NCBI GenBank assembly: GCA_023253415.1
Contig: JALRGK010000165.1
Location: forward strand, 1 to 10,618
Source of the DNA: Rhodocyclaceae bacterium
Lineage (GTDB): Bacteria; Pseudomonadota; Gammaproteobacteria; Burkholderiales; Rhodocyclaceae
Direction of reading: 5' to 3'
DNA length: 10,618 nucleotides
The first letter of the stretch is position 1. Each line of letters opens with the position of its first letter. The notes under the pieces are model-generated. The model saw only the letters and a list, made by a program, of their open reading frames with translations. It searched no databases and was not told the origin of the DNA. Positions 6,905 to 10,618 of the stretch are shown piece after piece. A program made the translations under genes and the position numbers.

Positions 6905-8002
6905 ATGAGCTCAAAGCACGCCTCCGCTATTCTCTCCGCCCGCAAAACAACGACCACATCGTCAAGCGGGCTGGATGATCGTGCTTGCGTCCTGCTCAAA
7001 ACCCTCGTTGAAAGCTACATCGCCGAGGGCGCCCCCGTTGGTTCCCGCGTATTGTCTCGTGCGTCCGGGCTGGATTTGTCGGCTGCCACGGTGCGCAATG
7101 TCATGGCCGACCTAGAAGATTTAGGGTTTATCGCCAGCCCGCACACCTCGGCAGGACGCATCCCCACGCCACGCGGGTATCGTTTTTTTGTCGACTCCTT
7201 GCTCACCATGCAACCACTGGAGCAAATCGACCACGCCCGCATCCTCTCTGAACTAGCTGACGCTAAAGCTCAACCGGGCAAAATCATTAACCATGCCTCA
7301 CGGCTACTCTCCGATCTCACCCATTTCGCCGGCATCGTCATCGCACCCCGCCACCCCAGCAACCGGATCCGTCAGATCGAGTTCATCGCCCTCTCGGAGA
7401 AACGGGTGCTGCTGGTGCTGGTAACCAGTGACGGCAATGTCCAGAACCGCATTCTCACTACCGACCGTCCCTACAGTAGCGCCGAACTGATTGAAGCTGC
7501 CAACACACTCAACCAGAACTTCGTCGGGCTGGAGCTCTCTCAAATGCGCCACCGGGTGCATGACGAGCTCGTCCGCATTCGCGCCGATCTACAAGCACTC
7601 ATGGCAGCCGCCCTCACCGCCAGCAGCGAAGTGCTGATGCCCAGCGACTCGGAAACCGTCATTTCAGGTGAAAAAAACCTGCTGGAAGTGGATGATCTCA
7701 GCTCCAACATGCGCCGCCTGCGTGAACTGTTCGACCTCTTCGAGCAACGTACCGCCCTGGTACGACTGCTCGATCTATCACATCAAGCCGAAGGTGTTCG
7801 CCTGTACATCGGTCAGGAATCAGGTATCGCCACATTGGATGAATGTAGCGTGGTCACAGCGCCTTACCAGGTCGAAGGCCAGGTGGTCGGCTCGGTCGGT
7901 GTCATCGGACCAACCCGTATGGCCTATGATCGCGTGATTCCTATTGTCGACATTACCGCTCGTTTGCTCTCCAGCGCACTCACCGAACAAGCACAGGCCT
8001 AA
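6905..8002 (+). CDS. hrcA: Heat-inducible transcription repressor HrcA
   Basis: HrcA represses chaperone genes by binding CIRCE operators and is kept active by GroEL. After a polar lead of about 22 residues (Ser/Thr/Lys-rich), the winged-helix domain runs from LDDRACVLLKTLVESYI through VGSRVLSRASGLDLSAATVR to the family hallmark SPHTSAGRIPTPRGYRFFVD (78-97). The rest is the GAF-like and dimerisation region with IRQIEFIAL, NRILTTDRPYSS, a helical linker and the C-terminal IGPTRMAYDRVIPIVD. At 365 residues it is a little longer than typical (about 340), the excess being N-terminal. The ATG at 6905 is the only usable start but has no Shine-Dalgarno, and a likely -10 box ends six bases before it. 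hemH follows 40 bp downstream without a terminator. Confidence 0.97.
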   Translation: MSSKHASAILSARKTTTTSSSGLDDRACVLLKTLVESYIAEGAPVGSRVLSRASGLDLSAATVRNVMADLEDLGFIASPHTSAGRIPTPRGYRFFVDSLLTMQPLEQIDHARILSELADAKAQPGKIINHASRLLSDLTHFAGIVIAPRHPSNRIRQIEFIALSEKRVLLVLVTSDGNVQNRILTTDRPYSSAELIEAANTLNQNFVGLELSQMRHRVHDELVRIRADLQALMAAALTASSEVLMPSDSETVISGEKNLLEVDDLSSNMRRLRELFDLFEQRTALVRLLDLSHQAEGVRLYIGQESGIATLDECSVVTAPYQVEGQVVGSVGVIGPTRMAYDRVIPIVDITARLLSSALTEQAQA

Positions 8003-8042
8003 GCCCTGAACTAAACGATCCCAGCAACTGCCAAAAAAATCC

Positions 8043-9155
8043 ATGAACACAACTCCACCTCGCTGGCGCCACGGCACCGCACCTAAAACGGCCGTTGTTC
8101 TCGTTAACCTCGGTACACCCGATGCGCCCACCCCGAAAGCCGTGCGCCGCTATCTGGCCGAATTTCTGGGTGATCCCCGCGTTGTAGAAATTCCGCGCCC
8201 TGTATGGATGCTGATTCTTCACGGCATCATTCTGCGGGTACGCCCCCAAAAATCAGCCGCCAAATACGCCACCGTCTGGGCGGATGCCGGCTCACCGCTC
8301 ATGGTGCATACCCAGGCCCAAACTCGGGCGCTGGAACAACGGTTACGGCAAGCCGGCCATGACCTGATCGTCACCTGGGCGATGCGTTATGCCGGCAATG
8401 GCCCCAACAGCATTCCTGCAGTGCTCGAACGGCTGCGTACTGAAAACGCCACGCGCATTCTGTTACTGCCCATGTACCCACAGTATTCGGCCAGCACCAC
8501 AGCCACGGCCATCGACCAGGCCCTCGACTGGGTCACGGGCCTTCGCAATCAGCCAGAACTACGTTATGTGCGCAACTTTGCCGATGATCGCGGCTATATC
8601 GAGGCTGTTGCCGAACAGGTACGCAGCCACTGGCGAAACAACCCACCGCCGGCACTTCCTGATCCCGGCTACCGCTTGGTCATGAGTTTTCACGGGCTAC
8701 CCGAGCGTAATCTCAAACTGGGTGACCCTTATTTCTGCGAGTGCCACAAAACTGCCCGTCTGGTGGCCGAAGCTCTCAATTTACCTTCAGAAAGCGTTGT
8801 CGCCACCTTTCAATCCCGCTTTGGCAAAGCCAAATGGGTGGAACCTTATACCGAACCCACCCTCATTGCACTGGCCAAACAGGGCGTTAAGCGCGTTGAT
8901 GTGCTCTGCCCGGGGTTCGTCGCGGACTGCCTGGAAACCCTGGAAGAAATCAATATGGAAGTGCGCGCTGCATTCCTCACCGCGGGCGGCGAACATTTCC
9001 ATTATCTGCCCTGTTTGAACGAAGACCCTTTCTGGATCAAAGCGTTGGCCGACCTCACCGAGCGCCACTTGAGTGGCTGGCCCACGGGTGCAGCCGATCC
9101 TACCTTACTCACCCAGCAAACCAGTCGCGCTAAAGCCCTAGGCGCCCTTGAATAA
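8043..9155 (+). CDS. hemH: Ferrochelatase (protoporphyrin ferrochelatase)
   Basis: HemH inserts Fe(II) into protoporphyrin IX to make haem, or acts on coproporphyrin in some lineages; the proteobacterial context favours the protoporphyrin route. The 370-residue protein contains AVVLVNLGTPDAPTPKAVRR, LLPMYPQYSASTTAT, the catalytic-histidine motif SFHGLPER (215-222, His217), GDPYFCECHKTARLV (Cys232 and Cys234), the signature TFQSRFGKAKWVEPYTEP and the acidic CPGFVADCLETLEEI (Glu298, Glu301, Glu302). Family motifs are complete and the length is normal for Betaproteobacteria. The start ATG has no strong ribosome site (an A-rich run precedes it). It lies 40 bp after hrcA. Its TAA stop lies within the -35 element of the grpE heat-shock promoter, so transcription of grpE can begin without it. 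Confidence 0.97.
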   Translation: MNTTPPRWRHGTAPKTAVVLVNLGTPDAPTPKAVRRYLAEFLGDPRVVEIPRPVWMLILHGIILRVRPQKSAAKYATVWADAGSPLMVHTQAQTRALEQRLRQAGHDLIVTWAMRYAGNGPNSIPAVLERLRTENATRILLLPMYPQYSASTTATAIDQALDWVTGLRNQPELRYVRNFADDRGYIEAVAEQVRSHWRNNPPPALPDPGYRLVMSFHGLPERNLKLGDPYFCECHKTARLVAEALNLPSESVVATFQSRFGKAKWVEPYTEPTLIALAKQGVKRVDVLCPGFVADCLETLEEINMEVRAAFLTAGGEHFHYLPCLNEDPFWIKALADLTERHLSGWPTGAADPTLLTQQTSRAKALGALE

Positions 9156-9174
9156 TTAGCCGGCGCCCCCAATT
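9147..9174 (+). promoter_or_regulatory. Sigma-32 heat-shock promoter for grpE
   Basis: CTTGAAT (9147-9153) and CCCCAATT (9167-9174) are separated by 13 bp. The RpoH consensus is CTTGAAA and CCCCATnT, so each box has a single mismatch. The spacing equals that of the stronger dnaK promoter in this window. The -35 box overlaps the last codons and stop of hemH. GGCGCC occurs directly before the -35 box (9141-9146) and again running into the -10 box (9162-9167). A predicted start near 9181 leaves about 40 nt before the grpE ATG. Confidence 0.65.
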
Positions 9175-9220
9175 GAAGTTCAAATTTCCTTTTTTTAAGC
9201 GCTCACGGAACAAAACCGAC

Positions 9221-9763
9221 ATGACCGAACCACAGCAAGAACAAAATCCAGAATTGAACCCGGCTCTCAACCCGGAGAACGATGCTGCAGATACTCCGGC
9301 TGACGCCGCCAGCCCAGAAGACCAAGTGGCCGCCCTGGAAGCCAAAGTTGCCGAACTGCAAGATGCGTACCTGCGGGCTAAAGCCGATGGTGAGAACCTG
9401 CGCCGCCGTGCCGCCGAAGATGTGACCAAGGCTCATAAATTTGCCGTCGAAAAATTTGCCCGTGAACTTATCGCTGTGAGCGACAGTCTGGACGCTGCAC
9501 TGGCGGACACCGCCGCTGACGCCGCCACCCTGCGCTCGGGCGTTGAACTCACGCAAAAGCAGCTGCTGGCCGCCTTCGAACGTTCGGGCATGAAAGTTGA
9601 AAACCCCGCCGCAGGCGACAAGTTCGACCCGAATCAGCACCAGGCCATTGCCATGGTCGATGCCGACCAACCGGGCAATACCGTGGTCAATGTCCTGCAA
9701 AAGGGCTACCAGCTTTCAGACCGCGTCCTGCGCCCAGCCATGGTCACCGTGGCCAACGGCTGA
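9221..9763 (+). CDS. grpE: Nucleotide exchange factor GrpE
   Basis: GrpE releases ADP from DnaK and so drives the Hsp70 cycle. From the ATG at 9221 it has 180 residues. A disordered acidic, Pro/Ala-rich head includes an NPELNPALNPEN repeat (9-20). A long coiled-coil dimer helix follows (about 31-90, with the conserved DAYLRAKADGENLRRRAAED), then a four-helix part and the beta-wing with GDKFDPNQHQAIAMV (132-146) and VLQKGYQLSDRVLRPAMVTV (158-177). An in-frame TTG at 9173 would add 16 Phe/Lys-rich residues. I reject it because it falls inside the -10 box of the sigma-32 promoter and has no ribosome site. dnaK follows 126 bp downstream with its own promoter. Confidence 0.96.
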   Translation: MTEPQQEQNPELNPALNPENDAADTPADAASPEDQVAALEAKVAELQDAYLRAKADGENLRRRAAEDVTKAHKFAVEKFARELIAVSDSLDAALADTAADAATLRSGVELTQKQLLAAFERSGMKVENPAAGDKFDPNQHQAIAMVDADQPGNTVVNVLQKGYQLSDRVLRPAMVTVANG

Positions 9764-9774
9764 TAAATAAACAG

Positions 9775-9803
9775 CTTGAAAAGCGGCGTGGAGGCCCCAT
9801 ATA
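9775..9803 (+). promoter_or_regulatory. Sigma-32 heat-shock promoter for dnaK
   Basis: CTTGAAA (9775-9781), 13 bp, then CCCCATATA (9795-9803): a perfect match to the RpoH consensus CTTGAAA / CCCCATnTa. It lies 11 bp after the grpE stop. Transcription should start near 9810, giving a leader of about 80 nt that ends with AAGGA nine bases before the dnaK ATG. No CIRCE repeat overlaps the promoter or leader, so HrcA control of this promoter is not supported. Confidence 0.9.
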
Positions 9804-9889
9804 ACCACCATGCCCGGTGAGGTAGTGACGAAAAAACCACGCTTCACCCAACCAATCAATCACTTAGCAAAGAACAAGGATAAACATCC

Positions 9890-10618
9890 ATGGGAAAAAT
9901 TATCGGTCTTGACCTCGGCACCACCAACTCGTGCGTTTCCGTCATGGAAAACGGCGCACCGAAGGTGATTGAAAACGCTGAAGGTGCCCGCACTACCCCG
10001 TCGATCATTGCTTACACCAACGACGGCGAAGTCCTCGTTGGCGCACCAGCCAAGCGCCAGGCCGTTACTAACCCGAAGAACACCCTCTACGCCATCAAGC
10101 GCCTGATCGGTCGTCGCTTCGAAGACAAGGAAGTCCAGAAGGACATCAGCCTGATGCCGTTCAAAATCCTCAAGGCCGACAACGGGGACGCTTGGGTTGA
10201 AGTACTGAGCGACAAGAAACTGGCCCCGCAACAGGTCTCCGCTGAAGTGCTGCGCAAGATGAAGAAAGCCGCTGAAGACTACCTGGGTGAAGAAGTCACC
10301 GAGGCTGTAATCACCGTGCCGGCTTACTTTAACGACAGCCAGCGTCAGGCCACCAAAGATGCAGGTCGTATCGCCGGTTTGGACGTCAAGCGCATCATCA
10401 ACGAACCAACCGCGGCTGCCCTGGCCTTTGGTATGGACAAGAAAGAAGGCGACCGCAAGGTTGCCGTGTTCGACCTCGGCGGCGGCACCTTTGACATCTC
10501 GATCATCGACATCTCGGAAATCGACGGCGAACACCAGTTCGAAGTGCTCTCGACCAACGGCGACACGTTCCTGGGCGGCGAAGACTTCGACCAGCGTCTG
10601 ATCGACTACATTGTCACC
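9890..10618 (+). CDS. dnaK: Molecular chaperone DnaK (Hsp70), N-terminal part (cut by window edge)
   Basis: DnaK binds unfolded polypeptides in an ATP-driven cycle with DnaJ and GrpE. The 243 visible codons cover about two thirds of the nucleotide-binding domain. They include the first Hsp70 signature IGLDLGTTNSCV (phosphate 1), Lys70 in LYAIKRLIGR, VITVPAYFNDSQRQATKDAG, INEPTAAALAFG and the second signature VFDLGGGTFDISI (phosphate 2, Thr200). The ATG at 9890 has AAGGA nine bases upstream. A perfect sigma-32 promoter lies upstream. Codon use appears more restricted than in neighbouring genes, as expected for a highly expressed chaperone. The remaining part of the roughly 640-residue protein, and probably dnaJ, lie beyond the window. 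Confidence 0.99.
   Translation, partial: MGKIIGLDLGTTNSCVSVMENGAPKVIENAEGARTTPSIIAYTNDGEVLVGAPAKRQAVTNPKNTLYAIKRLIGRRFEDKEVQKDISLMPFKILKADNGDAWVEVLSDKKLAPQQVSAEVLRKMKKAAEDYLGEEVTEAVITVPAYFNDSQRQATKDAGRIAGLDVKRIINEPTAAALAFGMDKKEGDRKVAVFDLGGGTFDISIIDISEIDGEHQFEVLSTNGDTFLGGEDFDQRLIDYIVT

Noticed and set aside
9173..9220. N-terminal extension of GrpE from TTG 9173 (Phe/Lys-rich)
   Set aside because: The codon falls in the -10 box of the sigma-32 promoter, lacks a ribosome site and is not part of the GrpE family start.
9810..9950. Short ATG frame in the dnaK leader that overlaps the dnaK start out of frame
   Set aside because: No ribosome site, the ATG sits at the predicted transcription start, and the product resembles nothing; probably chance.

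Overview
This window looks like an ordinary stretch of a betaproteobacterial chromosome. Neisseriales and relatives are my best guess, from gene order and protein similarity, with low confidence below class level. The gene order (bamE/omlA-dapB diverging from fur; recN-nadK diverging from hrcA; hemH-grpE-dnaK following) is typical of Betaproteobacteria. Every large open frame can be assigned to a well-known core family. I see no insertion sequence, integrase, phage gene, tRNA, rRNA, CRISPR array or foreign-looking segment. No previously undescribed system is visible; the interest is in the regulatory DNA between housekeeping genes.

Left third (1-3654, all minus strand): bamE, dapB, carA and carB read leftwards in that order. 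bamE encodes an outer-membrane assembly lipoprotein, dapB the lysine/peptidoglycan enzyme dihydrodipicolinate reductase, and carA-carB the two subunits of carbamoyl-phosphate synthetase. carB is cut by the window edge. bamE and dapB are 11 bp apart. carA has its own TATAAT box and a 5' leader of about 165 nt. The leader holds a small hairpin, a larger terminator-like hairpin, a short Arg-containing reading frame and a hairpin just before the probable TTG start. This is the densest unexplained regulatory structure in the window.

Middle (3655-6837): fur (plus strand) diverges from bamE across 64 bp and converges on recN. recN and nadK are minus-strand genes separated by 3 bp, with nadK upstream.

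Right third (6905-10618, plus strand): hrcA (heat-shock repressor), hemH (ferrochelatase), grpE and dnaK (Hsp70 nucleotide-exchange factor and chaperone; dnaK is cut by the edge). Two sigma-32-type promoters with identical 13-bp spacing sit before grpE (overlapping the hemH stop codon) and before dnaK. No CIRCE operator for HrcA is visible, so dnaK and grpE here appear to be under sigma-32 control, while HrcA presumably acts on targets outside the window. hrcA has little room for a leader and may be translated from a leaderless or nearly leaderless message.
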